Shown in pieces: positions 1 to 9,081 of a stretch of DNA of 64,000 nucleotides. A model generated the notes under the pieces. It made no database searches. It saw nothing but the letters and a program-made list of their open reading frames with translations, and was not told the DNA's origin. Both the position numbers and the translations under genes were made by a program. Source of the stretch: Shewanella corallii (GTDB lineage Bacteria > Pseudomonadota > Gammaproteobacteria > Enterobacterales > Shewanellaceae); assembly GCF_023349125.1 (NCBI RefSeq), contig NZ_JAKIKT010000003.1, positions 372,001 to 436,000 of the forward strand. Reading direction: 5' to 3'. How positions within the stretch are numbered: the stretch's first letter is position 1; every line of letters starts with the position of its first letter.

Positions 1-1
1 T

Positions 2-853
2 CTGGAAAAGTACTGTCCCAATGCCACAGTGCTTCACATTGATATTGACCCTTCATCCATTTCCAAAACTGTGGCTGTGGATATTCCCATTGTAGGCAGC
101 GCTGACAATGTGCTGGATGAGATGCTGGCTCTGCTCAATGATCAGGGATTAAGCGACAGAAGCCCCAATGCACTGGAACAGTGGTGGCAAGATATCGACA
201 GCTGGCGTGAACGCAAGAGCCTGGCCTATGACACCAGCGGCGAACGCATTAAGCCACAGCAGGTGATTGAGACGCTGTACAAGCTGACCCATGGTGATGC
301 TTATGTCACCTCGGATGTTGGCCAGCACCAGATGTTTGCTGCCCTTTACTACCCCTTTGACAAGCCACGCCGCTGGATTAACTCGGGTGGTCTGGGCACC
401 ATGGGCTTCGGTCTGCCTGCCGCCATGGGCGTGAAGATGGCCCTGCCCGATGAAACCGTGGTGTGCGTGACAGGTGATGGGTCTATTCAGATGAATATTC
501 AGGAGTTGTCCACGGCCCTGCAATACGACACGCCGGTTAAAATTATCAACCTCAACAACCGTTTCCTGGGAATGGTGAAACAGTGGCAAGACATTATCTA
601 TGCCGGTCGTCACTCCCATTCCTACATGGATTCAGTACCCAACTTTGCCAAGATTGCTGAAGCCTATGGCCATGTTGGTATCACCATCAGTTCACCGGAT
701 GAGCTGGAACCACAGCTGAAAAAGGCACTGGAGATGAAAGACAAACTGGTGTTTGTCGATATCAGTGTCGATGAGACAGAGCACGTTTATCCCATGCAGA
801 TCCGCGGTGGTGGTATGAACGAAATGTGGTTGAGCAAAACGGAGAAAAGCTGA
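2..853 (+). CDS. ilvI: Acetolactate synthase III large subunit, C-terminal part
   Basis: Catalytic subunit of acetohydroxyacid synthase, which condenses pyruvate with pyruvate or 2-oxobutyrate in valine, leucine and isoleucine synthesis. The gene is cut by the left edge; the frame is open from base 2 and 283 residues remain of the usual roughly 570. The thiamine-diphosphate-binding C-terminal domain is present, with the GDGS motif followed by the N-N pair about 30 residues on, and a well conserved C-terminus. The stop codon overlaps the start of the small subunit gene by one base (TGATG), so the two are translationally coupled. The pairing with an IlvH-type small subunit marks it as isozyme III. 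Confidence 0.95.
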   Translation: MEKYCPNATVLHIDIDPSSISKTVAVDIPIVGSADNVLDEMLALLNDQGLSDRSPNALEQWWQDIDSWRERKSLAYDTSGERIKPQQVIETLYKLTHGDAYVTSDVGQHQMFAALYYPFDKPRRWINSGGLGTMGFGLPAAMGVKMALPDETVVCVTGDGSIQMNIQELSTALQYDTPVKIINLNNRFLGMVKQWQDIIYAGRHSHSYMDSVPNFAKIAEAYGHVGITISSPDELEPQLKKALEMKDKLVFVDISVDETEHVYPMQIRGGGMNEMWLSKTEKS

Positions 854-1350
854 TGCGTCGTATTATTAGTTTATTGTTGGAAAACCAGCCAGGCGCACTT
901 TCCCGGGTTGTGGGCCTGTTTTCCCAGCGGGGATATAACATTGAAAGCCTGTGTGTGGCGCCCACTGATGATGCCACCCTGTCACGGCTGAATATTACTG
1001 TAGAAGCGGACAACTCAGTGCTTGAGCAAATAGAGAAGCAACTGCACAAGTTGATTGATGTGCTCAAGGTATCGAACATTACCGATGGCGAACATATCGA
1101 GCGGGAGCTGGCGCTGGTCAAGGTCAAAGCTCGCGGTGAGATGCGGGAAGAGATCAAGCGGATGTCTGATATCTTCCGCGGCCAGATAGTGGATGTCACT
1201 GCCAACCTTTACACCATTCAGATAGCCGGTACCACAGAAAAGCTGGATGCCTTTGTCCGTAATCTGGGTGAAAGTACCAAGGTGGTGGAAGTGTCCCGCT
1301 CCGGAGTGGTGGGTCTGTCCCGTGGTGAAAAGGCCATGAAGGCAAGCTGA
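853..1350 (+). CDS. ilvH: Acetolactate synthase III regulatory (small) subunit
   Basis: Regulatory subunit that activates IlvI and confers valine feedback inhibition. The protein has 165 residues starting [19 protein letters not shown], a typical N-terminal ACT domain (about residues 3-77), followed by the conserved C-terminal domain. The start at 853 overlaps the ilvI stop; an in-frame upstream codon at 826 would put the start inside ilvI and is not needed. A strong stem-loop terminator follows, so ilvIH ends here. Confidence 0.96.
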   Translation: MRRIISLLLENQPGALSRVVGLFSQRGYNIESLCVAPTDDATLSRLNITVEADNSVLEQIEKQLHKLIDVLKVSNITDGEHIERELALVKVKARGEMREEIKRMSDIFRGQIVDVTANLYTIQIAGTTEKLDAFVRNLGESTKVVEVSRSGVVGLSRGEKAMKAS

Positions 1351-1372
1351 TAGCTGATCCAAAAACGACAAA

Positions 1373-1396
1373 GGGAGCCGAATGGCTCCCTTTTTA
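1373..1396 (+). terminator. Rho-independent terminator after ilvIH
   Basis: GGGAGCC and GGCTCCC form a perfect 7-bp stem around a 4-base loop, followed by five T. It lies 22 bases after the ilvH stop and also faces the end of ibpA. Confidence 0.85.
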
Positions 1397-1417
1397 GATT
1401 CTTAGTTGATGACCGCC

Positions 1418-1867
1418 TTATTCGGCAGCTTCAGACTCCAGCATGCGGCCGCTGGCAATCTCAATTTTGCGGGCTTTCATCGCCTCAGGAATTTCACGTA
1501 CCAGCTCAATGTTCAGCAGGCCATTTTCCAGATTGGCACCGGTCACAATCACATGGTCCGCCAGTTGGAAAGTGCGCTCAAAACCACGCTCAGCAATACC
1601 CTGATGCAGGTACTTGCGTTCAGTATCAGATTCTTTACGAACGCCTTTAATCAGCAGCTTTTCGCCTTCGCTGATGATATCCAACTCTTCCATTGAAAAA
1701 CCGGCTACGGCCATAGTGATTCGGTAGCGGTTCTCGCCCAGCAGTTCGATATTGTATGGAGGGTAGCTGGAGTTACCATTGTTGGCTGCTGCATGCTCGG
1801 CGATACGTGCTAAACGATCAAATCCAATGGCGCTACGGAAAAGTGGAGAAAAATCATAATTACGCAT
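1418..1867 (-). CDS. ibpA: Small heat shock protein, IbpA type (Hsp20)
   Basis: ATP-independent holdase chaperone that binds unfolding proteins and passes them to DnaK/ClpB. The 149-residue protein starts MRNYDFSPLFRSAIGFDRL, closely matching the N-terminus of enterobacterial IbpA, and has a central alpha-crystallin domain (about residues 38-125) ending in NIELVREIPEAMK. I chose the ATG at 1867 rather than the ATG two codons upstream because AAAGGA lies 7 bases before it and it matches the family N-terminus. Upstream is a sigma-32-like promoter and a structured leader that may be a ROSE-type RNA thermometer. Confidence 0.93.
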   Translation of the reverse strand: MRNYDFSPLFRSAIGFDRLARIAEHAAANNGNSSYPPYNIELLGENRYRITMAVAGFSMEELDIISEGEKLLIKGVRKESDTERKYLHQGIAERGFERTFQLADHVIVTGANLENGLLNIELVREIPEAMKARKIEIASGRMLESEAAE

Positions 1868-1990
1868 AGTCATATCCTTTTATAAAGCAATATGTTGGAA
1901 ACCTTTTTCGGTTTCAGAACCCGGGCCGAACCATTTCGCACCCGCTAAATTGACTGCCCCGAAGGCACAGTCGGTTGAGCCTCTCGCTCA
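1868..1990 (-). promoter_or_regulatory. Structured ibpA leader, possible ROSE-like RNA thermometer
   Basis: Between the putative start site and the ibpA start lies a leader of about 120 nt with a tight hairpin (GACTGTGCC, TTCG loop, GGGCAGTC) and, at the 3' end, ATATTGCTTT facing AAAGGATAT, which encloses the Shine-Dalgarno sequence. A TTGCT segment opposite AGGA is the hallmark of ROSE elements in gammaproteobacterial ibpA leaders. The thermometer function is inferred. Confidence 0.5.
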
Positions 1991-1995
1991 ATATA

Positions 1996-2025
1996 ATAGA
2001 TGAGGTCGCAGAATCAGCTTTCAAG
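1996..2025 (-). promoter_or_regulatory. Heat-shock (sigma-32) promoter of ibpA
   Basis: Reading the minus strand: CTTGAA, a 14-base spacer, then CCTCATCTA. This differs from the sigma-32 consensus (CTTGAA / CCCCATNTA) at one position and sits about 130 bases upstream of ibpA. Confidence 0.8.
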
Positions 2026-2078
2026 AGAAAAGCCAAAATATTTTTATCGTGACCAAGTAACCGATTGAATAAATAGCA

Positions 2079-2106
2079 TAAAAAAAGCAGCCCTGGGGCT
2101 GCTTCA
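2079..2106 (-). terminator. Rho-independent terminator of the nucleotidase gene
   Basis: On the minus strand GCAGCC and GGCTGC pair around a short loop and are followed by seven T. It lies just downstream of the stop of the 5'-nucleotidase-family gene. Confidence 0.85.
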
Positions 2107-2120
2107 AGTTTCATTGCCGT

Positions 2121-3836
2121 TTAGTTACCAGCGCAGTTGTTTACCTCAGCCCCATTCAGGGTGTAGGTCAGCTTGCCGGGTACAGGCTCAAAGTCCGCAG
2201 CATGAATATTCGGGTGCTTCACAAAGTATTCGCGCAGCACATCTGCGTCAGTGCGCTGGGTATCCATCACCTGAATTTTCGGATAGTCATCACCACCGGC
2301 AGCAGAGAAACTGATCACCGCAAAACTGTAATCGGCGTCCGGGTCGAATCCCTTGCCGGCAATATCGCTGATCTCCACCGACTGGGCATCACAGTCAACC
2401 GCCATGCTGATATTATTCAGCTGAGCATAACCGCCACCTGTCTTGGTTGCGACCACACTCAGGTACTCCTGTACTTCAGCACCTGTCATCGTCGCCTTGG
2501 TCACAAAGTTGCCAAATGGCTGTACTGTCAGTACATCACGGTAGGTTACGTCACCGGCCTGAATCGAAGCGCGCACGCCGCCTGAGTTCATAACGGCAAA
2601 GTCAGCATTGACCAAATCAAAACTGCGATAGGCAGTGCCCAGCAGATGGCCCAGATTGGTTTGCTGAGTGCGTACCACATTGCGCTCACCATTCAGCAAG
2701 CCATCAGTGTGAGAAATCACCTCATCCAGCAGCTCCTGACCTTTGTTCTGATACTGGCTCAGGACTTCCTTCACCATAGGATCAGGCGTAATTGCCTCGC
2801 CCACAAGAACCTTATCACCGGCTTCATTTTTAACTTTGAGGTTAACCGGGATCAGTTCATAGCTGGCAAGATGCAACTTACCGTTAAAGTATTCAAAGTC
2901 AGCACGACCCACATACTTGCCCCACTCATAGGCCTGCATGATCCAGGTGCCATTTTGCTGGTCCGGAGTACAGTCATCTCCCGGGTTGAACTCAGCATAA
3001 TCATTGGTGCCCGGCTCCATACAAACAGGGTTTTGCGAGTGTCCACCAAAGATAGCCTGGAGTTCTCCCTGCTTCAGACCACGTGCCAGCTTAACGTCTC
3101 CCGGAGCTTCACTGCCGTGGTTACCGTCAGCGTAGTGCCCCATATGCGTCGTCGCGAATACCAGATCAACCTGCTCTTTGGCTTCAATCTCAGCCAGGGC
3201 TTTGGTGATCTCCTGCTGAGGATCTGCGAAGTGGATGCTCTGGATATTGTCAGGATTGACCAGATGAGCTGTATCCTTGGTGGTCAGGCCGATAACAGCA
3301 ATCTTAAGGCCATTGACCTCAAAAACTCGGTAGGCGTCAAACAGACGCTCGTCTGTTACCTTGCCATCACTGTCTTTCAGGTAAATGTTGGCGGCCAGCA
3401 TAGGGAAGTCAGCCAAACCTGCCTGCATCTCAAGTACATCGAGGGCGTTATCAAACTCGTGGTTACCCACCGCCATGGCGTCGTAACCAATCAGGTTCAT
3501 ACCGATAAAGTCAGGCACAGCATCCTGCATATCTGACTCAGGTACGCCGGTATTGATGTCACCGCCGGACAGCAGCAGAGTATCGCCACCCTGAGCCGCC
3601 GCTTCATCACGAATGGAATCGATCAGGGTTTTACGGGCAGCCATACCATATTCGCCGTCCTTGTTTTCCCAGAAGCGACCATGGTTGTCATTGGTGTGGA
3701 GAATAGTAAAGCGGGTGCAGGCTTCACCAGCTTCAGCACAAGTTGCCGGAGTGATTACGGTTTCAGATTCGCTGCAACCGGCTAATGCTGCCAGAACAGC
3801 AGACGCGATCAGGCCTTTGGCCAATTTGTTGGTCAT
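2121..3836 (-). CDS. 5'-nucleotidase family lipoprotein (UshA/CpdB-like)
   Basis: Predicted exported metallophosphoesterase that dephosphorylates nucleotides. The 571-residue protein has a lipoprotein signal ending LAALAGC, so it should be lipid-anchored. The N-terminal metallophosphatase domain shows the metal-binding blocks TNDNHGR, GGDINTG, VGNHEFD, and later ATTHMGHYADG and GGHSQNP. The C-terminal 5'-nucleotidase domain follows from about residue 340, with NSGGVRASI and FGNFVTK. I placed the start at the ATG at 3836, preceded by AAGGGG; a TTG two codons upstream is less likely. It is a single-gene unit with its own terminator. The exact substrate cannot be told from sequence. Confidence 0.88.
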   Translation of the reverse strand: MTNKLAKGLIASAVLAALAGCSESETVITPATCAEAGEACTRFTILHTNDNHGRFWENKDGEYGMAARKTLIDSIRDEAAAQGGDTLLLSGGDINTGVPESDMQDAVPDFIGMNLIGYDAMAVGNHEFDNALDVLEMQAGLADFPMLAANIYLKDSDGKVTDERLFDAYRVFEVNGLKIAVIGLTTKDTAHLVNPDNIQSIHFADPQQEITKALAEIEAKEQVDLVFATTHMGHYADGNHGSEAPGDVKLARGLKQGELQAIFGGHSQNPVCMEPGTNDYAEFNPGDDCTPDQQNGTWIMQAYEWGKYVGRADFEYFNGKLHLASYELIPVNLKVKNEAGDKVLVGEAITPDPMVKEVLSQYQNKGQELLDEVISHTDGLLNGERNVVRTQQTNLGHLLGTAYRSFDLVNADFAVMNSGGVRASIQAGDVTYRDVLTVQPFGNFVTKATMTGAEVQEYLSVVATKTGGGYAQLNNISMAVDCDAQSVEISDIAGKGFDPDADYSFAVISFSAAGGDDYPKIQVMDTQRTDADVLREYFVKHPNIHAADFEPVPGKLTYTLNGAEVNNCAGN

Positions 3837-4164
3837 TTCCAACCCCTTTTATATTTTTTGTAGGTGTTTATTCCATCATCTTTTATTGCGACTGAAAGTC
3901 GCGGGTCGGAGTGTATCAATCGGTGGGATGATCACCTGCTTAATTAGTCCGCAGTTAACCAGTAGATCTTGATATATGGAGCTCAGTCACAGGATTGGGT
4001 CTGTCATGCTTGTGACCGGATGGCAAAACAGGAGTGAAATGTCCGACAGAAAAAGCGGACAGGCAAACGTTAAAACGCGGATGAAGTCTTACGCGCCACA
4101 GTGCATGGAGCAAGTGTCGGTCTTCGCCCCTTCGTCTCTCAGCAGAGCATCAATATGGGAGCAT
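3837..4164. other. Intergenic region, no gene recognised
   Basis: 328 bases between two minus-strand genes. It contains one small hairpin (GCGACT GAA AGTCGC at about 3886-3900) and the promoter region of the nucleotidase gene. No convincing coding frame or known RNA was seen. Confidence 0.5.
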
Positions 4165-5262
4165 TCAGGGTGCACTATTTACTGGAGCGCCAAGCACCAA
4201 GGGTTGAATAACACGTTCTCCATTATCAAGTAACAACTGCAGATAAATGGTCTCTCTGGCATGCTGTTGTTGATAATTCACCACGGGTCCAAAGTCATCC
4301 GGAGTGTTATCCAAATCAAAGTCCCATGACCAGGCATCAACCTGAATATCTTTTACAAAATAGGTCAGTTGATGAGCGTCCAGGGTCACGATACCACCAG
4401 GTACCTGTTCGCCCCGAACGCTGATACTTGCCAGCACCTTGTGTTGATGTATCTCCTTAATCTCAAGGCTAAGCTCATCCACAAACACCGTCAGCCCCTC
4501 AACCAATGCCTCCATCATCCAGACATGGCCCCCTGTCGCCAGCGCTACCAGAGAATATTCTGACCTGATAGCAAACGCTTTGGTGGGGTTTCGTTTTGTC
4601 GCCGCCAGAGATTCAGATTCTCCGCTGACATCCAGCACCATCAAAGACTGTGGGTTGTACGCATCCTTCACCCTGTGTTTGTCGGACATTTCATCAGCAA
4701 CAAAATAGGCCAGCCTCGTCGACGCTTGAGCACGGTCTCGGTAGGAAATTGAGGTATCCCGTCGCTCGACTACAGTGTGGATCACCACTCTTTGCTGTAA
4801 CGCCCTTGCAGCCACATCCCGCCAATTCAGAAGCTGCTGCTCTGTCCTGGGCTCATCGGTTATCAGCAGTATATGAGCATTGGCCACTCCCCTGTCCAGC
4901 AACTCACTAATAGCGGCCAAACCATCTTCTTCATTGCCGCCGACGGGCAGTTGCGAGGCAGGTTCACTGAAGGCTGTACCGAGAACAATTGATTGCTCCG
5001 ACTCCGAAGGGAAAGGCACCAATATGCTCCTGGATGCATAAATCCGTTGAACATCTGCGGGAACTGAACGGTAAAACTGCTCCAGCAGAGCATCAAAAGG
5101 AGCGGCGATGCTGTCAAAATTGGAGTTCATGGATGAAGAGGTATCCAGAATAATGTAGAGATTACCCGACTCTTAAGCCGGAGAAGGGGGAGAAGCCAAG
5201 GCCTGACTCCCGGAAACATTGGAAAATATCAAGGCCAGAATTACCGCAATCGCTCTGAACAT
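4165..5262 (-). pseudogene. von Willebrand factor A domain protein, interrupted by an in-frame TAA
   Basis: The frame from the ATG at 5262 encodes MFRAIAVILALIFSNVSG, a typical export signal, then reaches a TAA at codon 30 (5173-5175). The same frame continues without interruption for another 336 codons. Directly after the stop comes NLYIILDTSSSMN, a complete MIDAS metal site (DxSxS) at the end of the first strand of a vWA domain. The vWA fold runs to about residue 210, followed by an immunoglobulin-like C-terminal part. Apart from the one stop codon the gene looks intact, so it is either a recent nonsense mutant, a sequence error, or is read through at low level. An internal start at 5130 would lack both signal and MIDAS and is unlikely to be functional. 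Confidence 0.7.
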
Positions 5263-5624
5263 ATCCAGACTGCCACCCACTATTGATGCAAATGCCCAGT
5301 TTCAAGTTTCCCCACTTTGGTTTCTGGGGCAATTACACTTTCAGGTGATATTAGTTCAATGGCCCGGTCACATTTTTTCCACTCCAAAACGAACAAAATA
5401 TTATGCGCAGGAGATAGTACTTTAGTCGAACCCCTGTAATGGGCCTAAATTATCAAATCCGGAATTTAAGGTTATGAAACAGTAAATTTCATCAATTAAG
5501 GCTTCATCACAATTTTGCTAACTATCGCATTCCCCGAGATTTTATTCAATCCCAATAGGAATGGCGGTCACTTTTCTGTTACATTGTCGACATCTTCACG
5601 TGCAACCATAATCACTATTAAGCC
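5263..5624. other. Divergent intergenic region
   Basis: 362 AT-rich bases between the vWA gene and the LuxR-type regulator, presumably carrying both promoters. No clear operator, hairpin or small gene was recognised. Confidence 0.4.
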
Positions 5625-6284
5625 ATGAAGCTGGAAAACCTGAATATAATCATCGCCGATGATCATCCCCTGTTCCGGAACGCACTTCGGCAGGCCCTGA
5701 CAACCACATTTGGCGATACCCGTTGGTATGAGGCCGACTGTGCCGACGCCCTGCAGCAACTACTGGATGCCGCAACAGACTATGATCTGGTGCTGTTGGA
5801 TCTACAGATGCCGGGCTCTCACGGTTACTCCACTCTTATCCATTTACGTGCCCACTACCCTGAACTGCCTGTCGTTGTGGTTTCAGCCCATGAGGATGCC
5901 GCCACCATAAGTCGCGCCCTGCATTATGGCAGTGCCGGTTTTATCCCTAAATCAGCCTCAATGGAGACCCTTGCAGAGGCTCTTCACGCGGTACTCTATG
6001 GTGATATCTGGCACCCGGAAGGGATAGAACTGCTTGAGATCGATGATAACAACCACGAGCAGATGGCCAACAAACTGGCAGAGTTAACACCGCAACAATA
6101 TAAGGTACTGCAGATGTTTGCCGAGGGATTGCTCAACAAGCAGATCGCCTATGACCTCGGTGTATCTGAGGCCACCATTAAGGCTCATGCCACTGCAATT
6201 TTCCGAAAACTTGGGGTACGCAACCGCACCCAAGCAGTCATCGCCCTGCAGCAGTTGGAAATGGAAAAGACTGATATCAGCTGA
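5625..6284 (+). CDS. NarL/FixJ-type response regulator (CrbR-like)
   Basis: Two-component DNA-binding regulator of 219 residues. The receiver domain (about 5-125) has the acidic pair DD, the phospho-acceptor Asp in LVLLDLQMPG and the conserved Lys in FIPKSA. A LuxR helix-turn-helix follows at about 150-212 (LTPQQYKVLQMFAEGL, then EATIKAHATAIFRKLGV). No histidine kinase is adjacent. Regulators of this type partner with SSS-domain hybrid kinases such as CrbS, and a CrbS-like kinase lies at 41.7-45.1 kb next to acs; the pairing is an inference. A strong bidirectional terminator follows. Confidence 0.9.
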   Translation: MKLENLNIIIADDHPLFRNALRQALTTTFGDTRWYEADCADALQQLLDAATDYDLVLLDLQMPGSHGYSTLIHLRAHYPELPVVVVSAHEDAATISRALHYGSAGFIPKSASMETLAEALHAVLYGDIWHPEGIELLEIDDNNHEQMANKLAELTPQQYKVLQMFAEGLLNKQIAYDLGVSEATIKAHATAIFRKLGVRNRTQAVIALQQLEMEKTDIS

Positions 6285-6300
6285 GTTGAACCCTTTTCAG

Positions 6301-6330
6301 AAAAAACCGGCCACATCAGGCCGGTTTTTT
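6301..6330. terminator. Bidirectional rho-independent terminator
   Basis: AAAAAACCGGCC and GGCCGGTTTTTT form an inverted repeat around ACATCA, directly after the LuxR-type regulator. The rest of 6331-6561 shows no gene. Confidence 0.85.
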
Positions 6331-6561
6331 CGTTACGGGCATGCAGCATCGTCCACAAGCATGTATCCGTCTATAACCTGTTTTTGGTGAGCTGAACCGC
6401 CAAATGTCCTACAGACAAGAGCTGGTCAGCTTGTTAGCCTGCATCCAAGGCCTTGGTTCCGGTGGTTAAAAACGACTGGCTTATACTGGAAAGAACCTGA
6501 GCGCGACCTGCGTCAATTCATGCTTTGGCAATGACGAACTCGACAAGACAAGGAACATACA

Positions 6562-6912
6562 ATGAAGTCTTTACTCCCACTGATACTTATCCTATTGATG
6601 TTGACCAGCTTTGCAGGCTGCGCCGAAACACCTGCCAGGGAAACTCCTGCAGCGCCGGTTTGGAGTGAAGGCACAGATATCGAGAGCTTCTGGCAGGGTT
6701 ATGCTGACAGCAAAGGTGGGCTCACCTGGGGAATGTCGACCGAATATCCTGAGTACGACAAGGTCAGCGAGGGAGATACCCTGTTGATTCTATTACCTCA
6801 AGGGCCTTGTTTAATGGAGTTTTTTCACAGTCGCTGGCGTCGGGCCAATGATGTCAGAAGATGGCATCCCTCAGTCAATGAGTTCGGTGGCTGCCCATAT
6901 GTTTTTGATTGA
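6562..6912 (+). CDS. Small lipoprotein of unknown function
   Basis: 116 residues with a clear lipoprotein signal ending TSFAGC at Cys19. The mature part is polar and ends in a Cys-containing GGCPYVFD, with another Cys in GPCLMEFF, so an internal disulfide is possible in the periplasm. A ribosome site (AAGGAA) precedes the ATG. No family was recognised. It is followed after 84 bases by the effector-binding-domain gene. Confidence 0.75.
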   Translation: MKSLLPLILILLMLTSFAGCAETPARETPAAPVWSEGTDIESFWQGYADSKGGLTWGMSTEYPEYDKVSEGDTLLILLPQGPCLMEFFHSRWRRANDVRRWHPSVNEFGGCPYVFD

Positions 6913-6996
6913 CAGGCAACCACATTTATATGAGCCCTGCGTCATCGAAGCGACAAAAAATTGCAAAGCAACAAACCTCAAAATACAGGAACCACT

Positions 6997-7452
6997 ATGG
7001 ACGTTCAGTCACTTGGACCATTAACTATTACCGGGCTTAAAACCCGCACTACAAACGTCAATGAAACCAATCCCCAAACAGCTGCCATCAAACCGCTTTG
7101 GGAAAGGTTTTTTATGCTGGCCGGACAACAAATGGCGCCGAGTGACACATTTTACGGCATATACACTCACTATGAGTCTGACGTAAATGGTGAGTACGAC
7201 CTGATCGTAGGCAGCCCATCCCTGTCTTCTTCATTTGCTGAAGATTCAGTTACCCATGAGATACCTCAGGGCAGATATCTGGTGTTCTCTGCCAGCGGCG
7301 AAATGCCCCAAACAGTAATTACACTGTGGCAGCAGATCTGGCAGTACTTCAGCGAAGCGGACTGCCCTCACACCCGGGCCTATACTTCTGACTTCGAGTC
7401 TTATGTTATGAATGAAAGTCGGGTAGATATCGCCATCGCGCTGAAAGATTAA
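6997..7452 (+). CDS. GyrI-like / effector-binding (Cass2-type) domain protein
   Basis: 151 residues forming a single stand-alone effector-binding domain of the AraC effector-binding / GyrI-like group. Visible hallmarks are the N-terminal strand, the central GIYTHYESDVNGEYDLIVG block, IPQGRYLVFSASGEMPQ and the C-terminal strand-helix. Members bind small molecules, sometimes cationic drugs, but the ligand cannot be predicted here. I chose the ATG at 6997 with AGGAACC upstream instead of the TTG 12 codons earlier. The next gene begins 3 bases after the stop, so they are probably co-transcribed. Confidence 0.8.
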   Translation: MDVQSLGPLTITGLKTRTTNVNETNPQTAAIKPLWERFFMLAGQQMAPSDTFYGIYTHYESDVNGEYDLIVGSPSLSSSFAEDSVTHEIPQGRYLVFSASGEMPQTVITLWQQIWQYFSEADCPHTRAYTSDFESYVMNESRVDIAIALKD

Positions 7453-7455
7453 CCC

Positions 7456-7725
7456 ATGCCAGGCCGTCCTATCTCCGTCATCAGTCAGGTTCGGGCCCAT
7501 CCCTATCGGCTGTGCTGGCTGTTGGCGGGCATTCTCGCGCTGATGGTATCGCTGCTGATGTTATATGCAGCCTGGCAACATAATCCTCAGCAGGAGTTTC
7601 ATAGCCCGGACCATATTAACTGGCGCTATTTCTCCGTCCTGTTCGGCGCTTGGTATCTGGTCATCTCAATCACCCTTGGGCTACTGTTTTCTGCCCTGAC
7701 GCTTTTGCTAAGGCGGCTGTTATGA
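7456..7725 (+). CDS. Small inner-membrane protein, unknown
   Basis: 89 residues with two hydrophobic helices (about 19-41 and 62-86) joined by a short polar loop; likely an inner-membrane protein with both ends cytoplasmic. It starts three bases after the preceding effector-binding gene, suggesting one transcript. No family recognised. Confidence 0.7.
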   Translation: MPGRPISVISQVRAHPYRLCWLLAGILALMVSLLMLYAAWQHNPQQEFHSPDHINWRYFSVLFGAWYLVISITLGLLFSALTLLLRRLL

Positions 7726-7743
7726 GTGACAGCAAAAAATTGG

Positions 7744-8952
7744 CTATCCGGCACTGTCATTTTTGAATGGCAGCTGCCCTTTGGCCTTATCCAGATAGTG
7801 TTGAGTCATCTCCCCTTCCTGCTGACAAAAGCCTGCTACGGCATCCCTGAATTCAGCGCGGGCAATCCAGTGGGATGAGTGCACGGCTACCGGCTCAAAA
7901 CCCCGGGTCAGCTTGTGTTCTCCCTGAGCACCGGCATTAAACACTTGCAATCCATTGGCAATACAGTATTCGATTCCCTGGTAATAGCAGAGCTCAAAGT
8001 GCAGGCCCGGAATATCCTCCAGCGCGCCCCAATAACGACCATAGAGATGAGTACTGTCTTTAAAGTAAAGCGCCGATGCCACCACCTCTCCATCACGACT
8101 GGCCTGCAAGATAAGCGTGTTGTCCGGGCACGCGTCACTTAGCCCTGCGAAAAACTCCCAGGGCAAATAGCCCTGATGCCCGGAGCGCTTTAAATAGGTG
8201 ACCCGATAACAGTCCCACATCAATTGCCAGTCCCGGGCACTCATCTGTGCGGGGCAAAGCCAACGGCACTCAATACCGGCCTGAGTGACGGACAACCGCT
8301 CTTTGCGCAGTGTTTTTCGGCGGGATGAGCGAAATCGCGACAGGAAATGTTCAAAGCTTGAGTAGCGATTTCCTTCATTATCACGGTTAAACCAGTGAAA
8401 CTGTGGGGTGATACGGCAGGATATCGAGTCACCGGACAAGGGCCTGGTGTGGCAAAGGAGGTGCCAGGATGAACATTGATGTTCATGGCTCCACTGGCTG
8501 AGAAAGTGAAATACCTCACTCTGAATGTCCTCCCTTACCTTCTCACTTACCTTCTCACTTATCTCCTCACTTATCTTCTCACTGACTTGAGCCGAGATAG
8601 CTATCCTCGGACCAGAAACCGGTGTAAAAGGTACGGCTGAAACCAACTTGGGATAGTAATCCAGACCATAACGCTCATAGGCTTCGGCCCAACTCCAGTC
8701 GAAGATATATTCACCATAGGAGTGATATTTCAGGTACAAAGGCATAGCGGCCAGCACCCGTCCCTCTTGCTCCACCAGCAGATGCCTGGGGAGCCAGCCG
8801 GATTGCCCGCCAACGCTGCCACTGTCTTCAAGTAATTTTAAAAAGGCATGGCTCACAAATGGGTTGTCCGCTGAGCCTGAATTAAACAGCGCATCCCAGA
8901 TTTCAGCATCTACTTCACCCATTGAATTTACCAGTCTGATACTGAAAGACAT
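7744..8952 (-). CDS. FemAB-like / GNAT family acyltransferase (DUF482 type) with internal repeat
   Basis: About 402 residues. The sequence matches the FemAB-like family of peptidogalycan-biosynthesis/GNAT-fold proteins: NPFVSHAFLKLLEDSGSVG near the N-terminus, HLLVEQEGRVLAAMPLYLK, YGEYIFDWSWAEAY and the C-terminal YYQGIEYCIANGL and EHKLTRGFEP blocks. The reaction is not established for the family. I placed the start at 8952, preceded by AGGGAAA; a start at 8997 is possible. Between residues about 124 and 146 the protein carries an insertion of repeating S-E-K/E units encoded by a 12-bp tandem repeat. Confidence 0.85.
   Translation of the reverse strand: MSFSIRLVNSMGEVDAEIWDALFNSGSADNPFVSHAFLKLLEDSGSVGGQSGWLPRHLLVEQEGRVLAAMPLYLKYHSYGEYIFDWSWAEAYERYGLDYYPKLVSAVPFTPVSGPRIAISAQVSEKISEEISEKVSEKVREDIQSEVFHFLSQWSHEHQCSSWHLLCHTRPLSGDSISCRITPQFHWFNRDNEGNRYSSFEHFLSRFRSSRRKTLRKERLSVTQAGIECRWLCPAQMSARDWQLMWDCYRVTYLKRSGHQGYLPWEFFAGLSDACPDNTLILQASRDGEVVASALYFKDSTHLYGRYWGALEDIPGLHFELCYYQGIEYCIANGLQVFNAGAQGEHKLTRGFEPVAVHSSHWIARAEFRDAVAGFCQQEGEMTQHYLDKAKGQLPFKNDSAG
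8527..8584 (-). repeat. 12-bp in-frame tandem repeat inside the FemAB-like gene
   Basis: Four to five imperfect copies of a unit close to CTTCTCACTTAC on the + strand. It encodes repeated Ser-Glu-Lys/Glu-Val/Ile in the protein. As the unit is a multiple of three, copy-number changes keep the frame. Confidence 0.8.
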
Positions 8953-9081
8953 TTTCCCTTTCCCTGTGTTCCTGATGAGCATCACTGTCTGCCCCACTCT
9001 ATCGAGCTATTGCATTTACGAAAGGACAGCGGCACATTGTTCAAAAATATTACAAAACTAAAGCAAGCATAAGGAATCTGT

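Noticed and set aside
2646..3536. 296-codon open frame opposite the 5'-nucleotidase
   Set aside because: The minus-strand frame has all metal-binding motifs and a lipoprotein signal; the + frame has nothing recognisable.
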